A stretch of 64,000 nt of DNA. It comes from Gracilimonas sp034520725 (GTDB lineage Bacteria > Bacteroidota > Rhodothermia > Balneolales > Balneolaceae). Both the position numbers and the translations under genes were made by a program. The stretch spans positions 749,564-813,563 of the forward strand of contig JAXHNH010000011.1 in the NCBI GenBank assembly GCA_034520725.1. The letters are read 5' to 3'. The first letter of the stretch is position 1. The number at the start of each line of letters is the position of its first letter. Positions 9,359-17,435 of the stretch are shown piece after piece. The notes under the pieces were generated by a model. That model made no database searches and had not been told where the DNA came from. It saw only the letters and a program-made list of their open reading frames with translations.

Positions 9359-10730
9359 ATGGAAACTTTCGACGCTATAATTATCGGAACCGGACAAGCC
9401 GGACCATCGATGGCAGCAAGATGTGCTTCAGAAGGGCTAAAAACCGCAGTCATTGAAAAAGATAAATTTGGAGGAACTTGCGTAAACACCGGTTGCACTC
9501 CCACTAAAGCCATGGTTGCAAGTGCTCGGGCGGCACATATGGTACATCGCAGTGAAGACTTTGGAGTTGAGATTTCAGGCTCATCCAAAGTCAACCTAAA
9601 AAAAGTAAAAGCGCGAAAAGACAAGTTGGTTCAAAATTCCACCAAAGGTGTAGAGGGCTGGTTAAGAGAGACTCCAAACCTTACTGTAATTAAAGGTCAC
9701 GCAAGATTTACTGATAACTTTACGCTTCAAATTGGTAATAGAAGATTGACTGCAGAGAAGATCTTCATAAATACAGGAGCTCATCCATTTGTCCCTCCTT
9801 CTCTCAGAGAAGTTGACTACATGACGAATGCGGACATTATGGAGCTGGAAGAGGTACCGGAGCACCTTATAATTATTGGTGGCAGTTATATTGGTTTGGA
9901 ATTTGGACAGATGTTCAGAAGATTTGGCAGCGAGGTTACAATTATTGAACAGGGAACGGATATCATAAGTCGCGAGGACAGTGAAACCTCCAAAACCGTT
10001 CGAAAAATCCTGGAGGAAGAAGGCATAAATTTCAGATTAAACTCTAAATGTATCAGTGCAAGTCAGTCTGAAAGGGAGATCACAGTAAATGTTGATTGTG
10101 TAAGTGGTCCAACACAGATAAAGGGGACACATCTTTTAGCAGCCACAGGTCGTCGTCCCAATTCACACGATCTGGGTCTTGAAAACACCGATATTGAAGT
10201 CAATAACCGAAACTATATTGTTACTAACAATATGCTTCAGACGACTGTAAATGGCATTTGGGCTCTTGGGGATGTAAACGGAAAAGGCGCCTTCACCCAC
10301 ACCGCTTATAATGATTTTGAGATCGTAGCTGCAAATTTATTTGATAATGACCCTCGTAAGGTTTCTGACCGTATCCTGAATTATTCATTATATACCGATC
10401 CTTCTTTAAGTCATATCGGGATGTATGAACATGAAGCCCGAAAATCAGATAAAGATATTTTGGTAGGATATCGGGAAATGTCTCGCATTGCGCGGGCCAA
10501 AGAACGGGGAGAAACAAAAGGGTTTATCAAGATATTGGTGGATGCCGATACCGAAAAATTCTGGAGCTACCATTGTAGGTATTGACAGACATGATGAATC
10601 ATTCCACTCCCTCCTGGATATCATGTATGCAGATCAACCCTACTCTGTGATAAGCCGGGCCGTTCACATTCACCCTACCATTTCTGAATTGATACCCACC
10701 ATATTACAGAATCTGAAACCGATGAATTAA
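9359..10730 (+). CDS. FAD-dependent pyridine nucleotide-disulfide oxidoreductase, frameshifted
   Basis: This is a two-dinucleotide-binding-domain flavoprotein of the glutathione reductase/mercuric reductase family. It shows the FAD site GTGQAGPSMA at 10-19, the redox disulfide Cys41-x4-Cys46 (GGTCVNTGC), a second nucleotide site IIGGSYIGLEFGQ, and AATGRRPN plus ALGDVNGKGAFTHTA near the flavin. The frame breaks at 10550-10570; restoring one A and one G in homopolymers gives TEKILGATIVG and continues to 10730. It is not MerA: no heavy-metal domain and no C-terminal Cys pair. The substrate could be a low-molecular-weight disulfide, which is inference from the regulon. Confidence 0.85.
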
Positions 10731-10748
10731 CAATCAAATAATAAATTA

Positions 10749-11147
10749 ATGGAATCCTGGTATTTGCCAATTACTATAGTTCCCGGCATAGGATTGTTGA
10801 TATTAAGCACTTCAAATCTAATAGTGTCTCTCAACGAGGAGTTAGAAAGGCTTTTTGAAGATATTGATGAATATCAGCAACTTATCGATCTAAAATTATT
10901 ACAAATGAGATTACTCACCTATAGCTTGTCAGGCCTTTATCTCAGTACAGCTTTTTTAGTACTTAGCGGTTTGTTTTCGTTTTCAAGAAAAATCGATGTA
11001 ATAGCCTTCGGTAATGCAGCATCCATATTGCTATTGACCGGTGTCACTTTAATCTTTTTATCATTAATAATACTTATAGTCTATTCAGCAAAAGCAGTAA
11101 ACATACGGCGAGCTCATTTTTATAAGTGCCTTTTAGAAGAAAAATGA
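10749..11147 (+). CDS. DUF2721-like small membrane protein
   Basis: 132 residues with three hydrophobic segments (about 8-28, 57-78 and 86-112) separated by a charged stretch of Glu/Asp (NEELERLFEDIDEYQQ). Length and layout match DUF2721 proteins of unknown function. It follows the oxidoreductase by 18 nt and is probably in the same transcription unit. Family call moderate; function unknown. Confidence 0.6.
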   Translation: MESWYLPITIVPGIGLLILSTSNLIVSLNEELERLFEDIDEYQQLIDLKLLQMRLLTYSLSGLYLSTAFLVLSGLFSFSRKIDVIAFGNAASILLLTGVTLIFLSLIILIVYSAKAVNIRRAHFYKCLLEEK

Positions 11148-11192
11148 TCTGCTATTTTCTATTTATAGATACAAATTATCCCCATTTAAACT

Positions 11193-11753
11193 ATGCCCTA
11201 TATTGAAATAGTTGAACCTGAACATGCCACCGGTTCCCTCAAAGAAATTTACGAAGAACTTATCCAAAGCCGGGGTAAATTAGCTATGGTACATAAGATC
11301 CAGAGTTTAAACCCTGAATCCATTACAGCTCACATGGATCTTTACATGAATGTGATGTTTGGCAGATCACCCCTGAAACGTTCACAACGTGAAATGATAG
11401 CCATTGTGGTTTCCTCATCTAATAATTGTGAATATTGCCAGCTACATCATTCTGAGGCTCTGAATCATTATTGGAAAGACAGAAACAAAGTGGATCAGCT
11501 TCGAAAGAATCACTTAAATATGGAGCTTTCTGAAATCGATCTTCAACTCTGTAAGCTTGCAGAAAAGCTCACTAAGACTCCTTATACCATGGACGAAAAA
11601 AAAGATATTAAACCATTGAAAGACTTAGGTTTATCAGATCGTGCCATTTTGGACGCCACACTTATCATTAGCTATTTTAATTTTGTGAACCGGATGGTTT
11701 TGGGTTTAGGTGTTCAAACGGACGATGAAGAAGTAACAGGTTACAAATATTGA
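11193..11753 (+). CDS. AhpD-like peroxidase-related protein (CMD family)
   Basis: 186 residues of the uncharacterised peroxidase-related subgroup of the carboxymuconolactone decarboxylase family. The active-site pattern is C79-x2-C82-x3-H86 (NCEYCQLHH); the Glu preceding the first Cys in AhpD is Asn here. It lies 45 nt after the DUF2721-like gene and is probably the last gene of the operon that starts at 7071. The partner at 3200-3757 is under the same promoter type. Both would reduce peroxides or disulfides with a thiol donor, as the family does. Confidence 0.82.
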   Translation: MPYIEIVEPEHATGSLKEIYEELIQSRGKLAMVHKIQSLNPESITAHMDLYMNVMFGRSPLKRSQREMIAIVVSSSNNCEYCQLHHSEALNHYWKDRNKVDQLRKNHLNMELSEIDLQLCKLAEKLTKTPYTMDEKKDIKPLKDLGLSDRAILDATLIISYFNFVNRMVLGLGVQTDDEEVTGYKY

Positions 11754-11819
11754 TCAAAACCGGATAAATCAGAATAGATCGCTCATTATTATATATAGCT
11801 ACTTTCTAATGCTTTTAAG

Positions 11820-11846
11820 TAAGAACTGAATGGTTGCATGCATCTG
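11820..11846 (+). promoter_or_regulatory. ECF sigma promoter, copy 4 (DUF3179 copy 4)
   Basis: TAAGAA (preceded by AG) at 11820-11825, 15 nt, CATCTG at 11841-11846. It lies 28 nt before the ATG at 11875. Confidence 0.65.
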
Positions 11847-11874
11847 TTTAATAAACCAACAGAGGTAAACGATC

Positions 11875-13012
11875 ATGAAACTCTTAACATACTTTCCCAG
11901 TACTTTAGTGGTATTAATAATTTTACTGTTCCTGTCAGTCTTGTCATGTAACACCGTAGATTCTAATGACAATCCTTTTGGCAATAATGGCCCACAGATC
12001 GGTGACTCAGAATGGCTGATTCCTGCAAACGAGATCATTGATGGCGGCCCCGGACAGGATGGGATACCATCTATCGATGACCCTAAATTCATTCATATGT
12101 TCCAGGCTGATTTCATTGAGGACGACCGCCTGGTTATTGGTATTAAAAGAGGTGACGAGGTCAGACTTTACCCTCATCAAATACTCGACTGGCACGAAAT
12201 CGTGAATGAGAACTTTGGTGAAGAATCAATTGCCCTGACATACTGCCCACTTACCGGAACTGGCATCGCTTTTGACAGAGTGATAGATAATTTCGAAACT
12301 GAATTTGGAGTATCCGGATTGCTATTCAGAAACAATCTGATCATGTATGATCGTAACACCGGTTCAAGAGTGGTCACAGATGCAAATGAGGTCGGTGAAC
12401 GGAGAATTGATCGGCAAAGAAGGCACGGTTGTTCAAACTATCCAAACTGACTGGAAAACGTGGAAACAATTATATTCCGATGCAAGGGTTCTCAGTAGAG
12501 AGACAGGTTTTTCGCGAGATTATAGCAGTTTTGCTTATGGTGAAGCCTATCTCAGCAATGATGATTTTTTCATATTCGAACCAAAACGTCAGGATGATAG
12601 GCTACCAAATAAAACTCAGGTTCATGCGGTATTCCCAAATAATTTTGAAGGTGAGTCAACTGTAACAAGAATATATGCTATCGAGAATTTTGACACGACC
12701 ATACAAATTATACATGAACCATTTAACGGGCAGGAATTGGTTGTTGCAGGAAGTGCCGGTCTGAATTTTACTGTATCCTTCTATAATGAGGTATCTAACA
12801 ACACCAGTCTCCGTTTTGAACCCGTACAAGATGAATTACCAATTATAATGCAGGATAATGAAGGTAATAAATGGAATATTTTTGGGGAGGCCGTAAGTGG
12901 ACCCAGACAAGGTTTTAAGCTTACCCCAACAACTTCATACAACGGATATTGGTTTGCCTTTGCTGATTTTTACCCCGGATCATGTATTTACCCGGAAATC
13001 ACTTGCCTCTGA
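11875..13012 (+). CDS. DUF3179 domain lipoprotein (copy 4), frameshifted
   Basis: Lipoprotein signal with lipobox Cys25 (LSVLSC). DUF3179 motifs: EIIDGGPGQDGIPSIDDPKF, DWHEIVNE, TYCPLTGTGIAF, GVSGLLFRNNLIMYDR, then in the next frame EWSQMQMRSVNGELIG and the C-terminal SYNGYWFAFADFY. The two frames join near 12364-12370, where NTGS should run into EWSQM, so one indel. It resembles copy 2 more than copies 1 and 3 and ends in the same Pro/Cys pattern (CIYPEITCL here, CVYPSTGCKG there). It is convergent with the YtxJ gene, with a 2-nt gap. Confidence 0.85.
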
Positions 13013-13014
13013 AC

Positions 13015-13401
13015 CTAACCAAGTCTTGACAAGATCTCTTTTGCTTTAACATTCCAGTGAGATCCAGTCCAGGTAACCTGTCCATCTCTTAACAGCAGAG
13101 CCTGAGGAGATTCGTGTCGGATATTTAGTGTTTGTGAAAGGTAATTCGACAAATCTCTCTGTTCAACTACATTGATCAGATGTAAATCGGCATGTTTTGC
13201 AATTTGTTCGACATGATAATCCAGATCCTCTTTTGTAATAAAACTTACACTGCATCGCGTACTGTGCTTATATATCAGCTGGGGTTGTTCTCTGGATCGT
13301 TCTATAAGTGAGGTAATGTTTTCTCTTACTGATACAGTATTCCAATGCTGCATTTTATCAGATTTATCTGATTTAAACATATGATAGATTCTTTTTAACA
13401 T
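13015..13401 (-). CDS. ytxJ: YtxJ-type bacillithiol-system redox protein
   Basis: 128 residues with a thioredoxin-like fold. The redox Cys50 lies in KHSTRCSVS, the conserved signature of YtxJ, a protein linked to bacillithiol because it occurs in genomes that make this thiol. ESPQALLLRDG matches the cis-Pro region (SPQ). It overlaps the GDCCVxC gene upstream by 7 nt, so the two are coupled, and closes a six-gene operon. Role (inferred from family): removes bacillithiol from mixed disulfides or forms them under stress. Bacillithiol synthesis genes are not in the window. Confidence 0.85.
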   Translation of the reverse strand: MLKRIYHMFKSDKSDKMQHWNTVSVRENITSLIERSREQPQLIYKHSTRCSVSFITKEDLDYHVEQIAKHADLHLINVVEQRDLSNYLSQTLNIRHESPQALLLRDGQVTWTGSHWNVKAKEILSRLG

Positions 13402-13598
13402 GAATTTCCTTTATCTGCTTGTTTTGGTGGACACGCCACCGAACCATAACTGCAATACACGCAGCAATCACCGGGTTTTGGCTTTAGTATCTCTCCGCAC
13501 GAATCGCATTGCCAAAAGTATTGACAGGCATCTTCCGGCATTTCCTTGGTTACAGAATGATCACAAAACGGACATGTTAATACAGATATCAACTCCAT
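13395..13598 (-). CDS. GDCCVxC domain protein
   Basis: 67 residues with eleven Cys. There are two zinc-ribbon-like pairs (C9xxC12 and C31xxC34) and the defining motif GDCCVYCSYG at 43-52, then VACPPKQ. In some relatives one of the motif Cys is selenocysteine; here all are encoded by Cys codons. Function unknown. It sits between a flavodoxin-like reductase (3 nt upstream) and YtxJ (7-nt overlap), so a thiol-linked role is likely. Confidence 0.85.
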   Translation of the reverse strand: MELISVLTCPFCDHSVTKEMPEDACQYFWQCDSCGEILKPKPGDCCVYCSYGSVACPPKQADKGNSC

Positions 13599-13601
13599 TT
13601 T

Positions 13602-14327
13602 CTATCGATATTCAGGATTTTCAAAATTCCAGCGTGTGCCGGCATCCCAATCTTCCCTGGAATTTCCGTATTCCGGATAACCATTTTGCTTTTTAAGCAT
13701 AGCAGCAAGATGCATCAGATTATACGTCATAAAAGTCGTATTACGGTGAGTGAATTCATTATCAAAACCAACAGGGCCGTCTTCTCCTTCATCTCCGTAA
13801 CTAAGTCCCGGTCCGGCTTCACCGATCCAACCGGCATCAGCCTGAGGTGGAATACTATATCCTACGTGTTGTAAAGCATATAGTATGCCCATGGCGCAAT
13901 GTTTAATTCCGTCCTCATTTCCCGTTACTAAACAACCTCCCGCTTTTCCGTAAAAAGTATACTGTCCTTTTTCATTTTGATGGCCACTCATGGAGTAAAG
14001 TCTCTCAATTAATTTTGTAGCCACAGATGATTTTTCACCGAGCCAGATAGGTGTACCTACGACCAATATATCAGCTGCATCCACTTTTTTCCACAGCTCC
14101 GGCCATTCGTCCTTTTCAAAGCCATGTTCTGTCATGTCAGGATAAACCCCATATGCCACATCATGATCAACCAACCGAATACATTCTGCTTCTACCCCCT
14201 CTTTTCTCATGATCTCCATAGATACATCGATCAATGTTCTGGTATGGCTTTTTTGGGGTGATGGTTTGAGTGTACAATTGATAAACAGAGCTTTTAGGTC
14301 TGAAAAATCATTATTATTTGAAGGCAT
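13602..14327 (-). CDS. flavodoxin family NAD(P)H-dependent oxidoreductase
   Basis: 241 residues. The FMN phosphate loop NCTLKPSPQKSHTRTL is at 17-32, the isoalloxazine loop GTPIWLGEKSS near 90-100, and the second flavin loop near TGNEDGIKHCAMGILYALQHVGY. This is the layout of NADPH-dependent FMN reductase/flavodoxin-fold enzymes. It is central in an operon with DsrE, GDCCVxC and YtxJ and could supply electrons to one of them, which is inference. Confidence 0.82.
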   Translation of the reverse strand: MPSNNNDFSDLKALFINCTLKPSPQKSHTRTLIDVSMEIMRKEGVEAECIRLVDHDVAYGVYPDMTEHGFEKDEWPELWKKVDAADILVVGTPIWLGEKSSVATKLIERLYSMSGHQNEKGQYTFYGKAGGCLVTGNEDGIKHCAMGILYALQHVGYSIPPQADAGWIGEAGPGLSYGDEGEDGPVGFDNEFTHRNTTFMTYNLMHLAAMLKKQNGYPEYGNSREDWDAGTRWNFENPEYR

Positions 14328-14374
14328 AAATGTCCTTTATTTAAATACTTAATATTACGTTTAAATTTGTGTTT

Positions 14375-14743
14375 TCAGAAAGTTACCACTTGGTAACCGT
14401 CTGTAATAAAAGAGCGTAGGCTTGGATGGTCATCATAGTCATCAAGTAGTTCTACATTCGTTTTTCGAACTTCATTGATCACCCCAAATGCTTTAGAGCA
14501 GAATTTACAGGCCCCATGAATACTTCTTTCTACAGCTTTATACAATCCATGGGCGTCGTGATCTTCATCAGCTAATTCCGGTACCCAGGTTGTGCCGGCA
14601 CCGTCAAACACGATCTTCACTTCATCTTCATGATCCTGCAGCTCCTTTGCAAATTCAAGAGCATTGACCACTCTTCCCAATGCTTCATGTGTTCCAACTT
14701 CGCTTAATACAACAACCGCTACTTTATTACTCATAGTTTTCAA
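14375..14743 (-). CDS. DsrE family protein
   Basis: 122 residues with the DsrE/DsrF-like alpha/beta fold (VAVVVLSEVGTHEALGRVVNALEFAKEL, then VKIVFDGAGTTWV). Cys79 and Cys82 (HGACKFCSKAFG) sit where relatives carry active thiols. DsrE-like proteins handle sulfur or persulfide transfer; that this one does so is inferred. The frame allows M1 or the nearer MSNK start, three codons later. Confidence 0.75.
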   Translation of the reverse strand: MKTMSNKVAVVVLSEVGTHEALGRVVNALEFAKELQDHEDEVKIVFDGAGTTWVPELADEDHDAHGLYKAVERSIHGACKFCSKAFGVINEVRKTNVELLDDYDDHPSLRSFITDGYQVVTF

Positions 14744-14804
14744 TTTTTGATTAAGAATGAACGTCTTTACAAATGGTCCAAATTAATTTCTTGATTTCAT
14801 TCTG

Positions 14805-15320
14805 CTATTGGTATGAAAAGCCTTCCATGCTTTCACTCAAATAGGCCTCAGATTCGATGTAATTCAATAATTTCAACAAATCTTTCTCATCTGAGTAACC
14901 AACAAAATTACCAATAATATCTTCCTCCTCATCCAAAAAAAGTATGGTTGGTGTTCCATAAACACCTATTTTTTTACTGAATTCTTTTATTGAGATCTTC
15001 TTTCCCTTCACCTGAATCTTGTCATTCGACTCAATGTCTAACCTGACCGGATAAAAATGAGTATTTAATGCTTCTATAACACTCTCATCAGTAAAAACCT
15101 CACGATGCATCCTTTTACAGACAGTACACCACTCAGCTTCAAGAAACAGCATCAGTGTTTTTTGATCTGATTCAGCATTTTCAGTGGCTTCTGTATAGGA
15201 AACCCATGCTACTCCTGAATCACCGGGAGCTTGAGCATTCATTTCAGGTACAAACACAATTTGTACCATTAAGATGGTAAATAGTGATAGCTGTGCAAAC
15301 CAGCCTGTTTTTGTTTTCAT
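14805..15320 (-). CDS. exported thioredoxin-fold protein
   Basis: 171 residues: signal peptide (hydrophobic 9-25, ending MNAQA), then a thioredoxin fold with the WCTVC active site (Cys65, Cys68) and cis-Pro in YGTPTILF. EAEWCTVCKRMHREVF resembles the C-terminal domain of DsbD and related periplasmic reductases. It is 13 nt after the outer-membrane protein gene, so it probably works in the periplasm. CcdA at 19741-20409 could supply its electrons across the membrane. Confidence 0.85.
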   Translation of the reverse strand: MKTKTGWFAQLSLFTILMVQIVFVPEMNAQAPGDSGVAWVSYTEATENAESDQKTLMLFLEAEWCTVCKRMHREVFTDESVIEALNTHFYPVRLDIESNDKIQVKGKKISIKEFSKKIGVYGTPTILFLDEEEDIIGNFVGYSDEKDLLKLLNYIESEAYLSESMEGFSYQ

Positions 15321-15333
15321 AAAGTCATTGTTT

Positions 15334-16387
15334 TCAATTATTAACCGGTGTTCCCAGATTAAAACCTGATTTAAGTTTATTCAAACTGAAAAACAGTGAT
15401 GTATTAAGGATATAACTTGTTGTTGGCTGTGTGCCTTTTACATCCCTGTGAAGTGGTATTTCACCGGCCGCTTGAATCGAAATCCGATCAGAGATCTGGT
15501 AGGTTATTCCCATCTCTAAATTTAACCAGTCACCACCGGTGCTCGGCATATTTGTCCCATTTCTAAGGTCCCGACCGGCGGTTCGATATTTTAATTTCAG
15601 TCCATAAGTAAATTTACTGAATGCGGGTCCTTGCATCCCTGCAATTGAATTAAGTTCATTTCCAAACTCATAATTATCATCACTGCCAAATCTTTCTGCT
15701 GAAGTATTCATCTTATACGAATTCATAGTGAAACAAATGGATGTTTTGAGACCTGATGGTATATGAAAAAAGCATCCAGCCAATACCGTCCCAGGAACCT
15801 GTTCCCGGCTGCATATCGGCATTAAGTGCCAGGCCTTGAGATCTAAGTGAGTTTGAGCCAAAGGGGGCTTTACCTCCCCCACCAATCACAAGCTGATATG
15901 GTTTCCATAGTGTTTGTTTTATCAGACTATACTTCAAAAGTATAATGGCGTCTCCTATACCTGAAGTTTGTAAAGTTTGAGCACCGGCCTGAGTTTGTAA
16001 TCCTGTAGTTCGTTCTTTTCTGACATATGTAAAGGCCCCGGTCATGGATATGCGCTCCGTCAGTCCATAGTTAATTTCTAATAAACCGGTGACCGTATTA
16101 CGCTCAGAGGTGCGATTATTAAGTTCATCAGAACCGGAATACAACTGATCGATATTGTTATAATTACCGGTCAATCCAATAACTAAATTACCCTTCTCCG
16201 GTATGCCAAGTGATTGAGCACTGATCAATGGGGCACCGGCACAACTACAGGTTTGTGCCTTAACAGATAATATTGGCATCATTACAAAAGATGCTACTAA
16301 AGCACCGAGAAGAAACACTCCGGATTTATTTTTCACCTTAGCAAGTACTTTCAGTTTTAGCATATTTGTATCGCCTAATATGTTCAA
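15334..16387 (-). CDS. outer-membrane barrel protein with N-terminal CxC, frameshifted
   Basis: The N-terminal 45 residues form a signal peptide ending SVKAQ; the mature protein begins TCSCAGAPLIS, an unusual Cys-x-Cys at the start. The rest shows barrel-type strands (NLVIGLTGNYNN, GLLEINYGLTERISMTGAFTYV, NLEMGITYQIS, LNTSLFFSL). Two frames overlap at 15713-15885 and join near 15750-15790, so at least one indel; intact length about 340. It is the first gene of a six-gene redox operon that starts at the promoter 16416-16442. Function unknown; it may be a channel or a metal/thiol protein of the outer membrane. Confidence 0.7.
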
Positions 16388-16415
16388 GACTTTGAACTAT
16401 GAATTGTTCAAGTCA

Positions 16416-16442
16416 TAGACGCAATAGGTGATCTTTTTCTTA
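16416..16442 (-). promoter_or_regulatory. ECF sigma promoter, copy 5 (barrel-thioredoxin-YtxJ operon)
   Basis: Minus-strand -35 TAAGAA (preceded by GG) at 16442-16437 and -10 CGTCTA (followed by TG) at 16421-16416, spaced 15 nt. It lies between the egtD stop and the barrel gene. Confidence 0.75.
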
Positions 16443-16460
16443 CCGGATGCTATTGACTAT

Positions 16461-17414
16461 TCAATTCGTCAGGAACTGAACACAGAATTTATTTTCAGAA
16501 TCAGTCCAGGTAGTTACATATTTAAAATGAGATCTCGTCATTTCTCTGAATGATTCCAGAGAATATTTGTGGGAATTTTCGGTATGAATGGATTCCCCTT
16601 CAACAAATATAAATTCTTGTCCTGCAACCACTACTGTTTGATCAATTTTACTGACAAGATGCATCTCAATTCTACTCTTATTTTCATTGAACAATGCTTT
16701 ATGTTCGAAAAGATCAATATTGAAATTAGCATCAAGTTCTCTGTTAATTCTCTCAAGAATATTTTTATTGAATTCTGCTGTTACCCCTTGTGCATCATCA
16801 TAAGCGTTTATTAATGTGCGGCGATCTTTGATCAGGTCAAAACCGATTAGTAAACCACCCTGTTTCCCTACCAGGTCAGAGATCAATCCAATAAATTTTT
16901 TGGCATTGTCTTTGGTAAAATTACCAATAGTTGAACCGGGATAATAAGCTATCTTACGATTTTCGGCTTCATTGTTGCCCGGTATGGAAAAAGGTTCAGT
17001 ATAATCTGCTGCTACCGGTTGTATCTTTAAACCGGGATACTCACCCTGCAAGTCATTTACAATATCAGTTAAAAATTCTTCAGATATATCAACCGGAACG
17101 TATGAATCTATGGCATTCACGTGGTCTAATATCATTCTTGTTTTGATACTGCTGCCACTGCCCAGTTCTATCAGCTTCACATGGTGCCCGATCTTTTCAC
17201 TTATCTCGTCGATATTCTGTTTCATAATAGAAAGCTCTGTTCGCGTCGGGTAGTATTCCTCGAGCTCACAGATCTTTTCGAAAAGTTCTGAGCCTCTTTT
17301 ATCGTAAAAGTATTTACTTGGCAGTGTCTTTTGTGCTTTGCTCAAACCGGCTAAAACCTCACTGAGCATTACCTGATTGACAGACTTTTCTTCTGTTTGT
17401 ACGGCTAAATTCAT
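16461..17414 (-). CDS. egtD: L-histidine N-alpha-methyltransferase
   Basis: 317 residues, the family's usual length. EgtD trimethylates histidine to hercynine with three SAM. Seen: SKYFYDKRGSELFEKI and EYYPTRTELSIM at the N-terminus, the SAM loop ELGSGSS at 83-89, YYPGSTIGNFT, LIGFDLIKD and ESIHTENSHKYS, all characteristic of EgtD. It follows egtB by 21 nt on the same strand, so the two form an operon for the first two steps of ergothioneine biosynthesis. Confidence 0.93.
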   Translation of the reverse strand: MNLAVQTEEKSVNQVMLSEVLAGLSKAQKTLPSKYFYDKRGSELFEKICELEEYYPTRTELSIMKQNIDEISEKIGHHVKLIELGSGSSIKTRMILDHVNAIDSYVPVDISEEFLTDIVNDLQGEYPGLKIQPVAADYTEPFSIPGNNEAENRKIAYYPGSTIGNFTKDNAKKFIGLISDLVGKQGGLLIGFDLIKDRRTLINAYDDAQGVTAEFNKNILERINRELDANFNIDLFEHKALFNENKSRIEMHLVSKIDQTVVVAGQEFIFVEGESIHTENSHKYSLESFREMTRSHFKYVTTWTDSENKFCVQFLTN

Positions 17415-17435
17415 GATCTATGATCTCTAAGTAAG

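Noticed and set aside
9359..10730. Mercuric reductase (merA) because of the GGTCVNTGC motif.
   Set aside because: No N-terminal heavy-metal domain, no C-terminal Cys pair and no other mer genes nearby.
13395..13598. Selenocysteine in the GDCCVxC protein.
   Set aside because: All motif positions are ordinary Cys codons and no in-frame TGA occurs in the gene.
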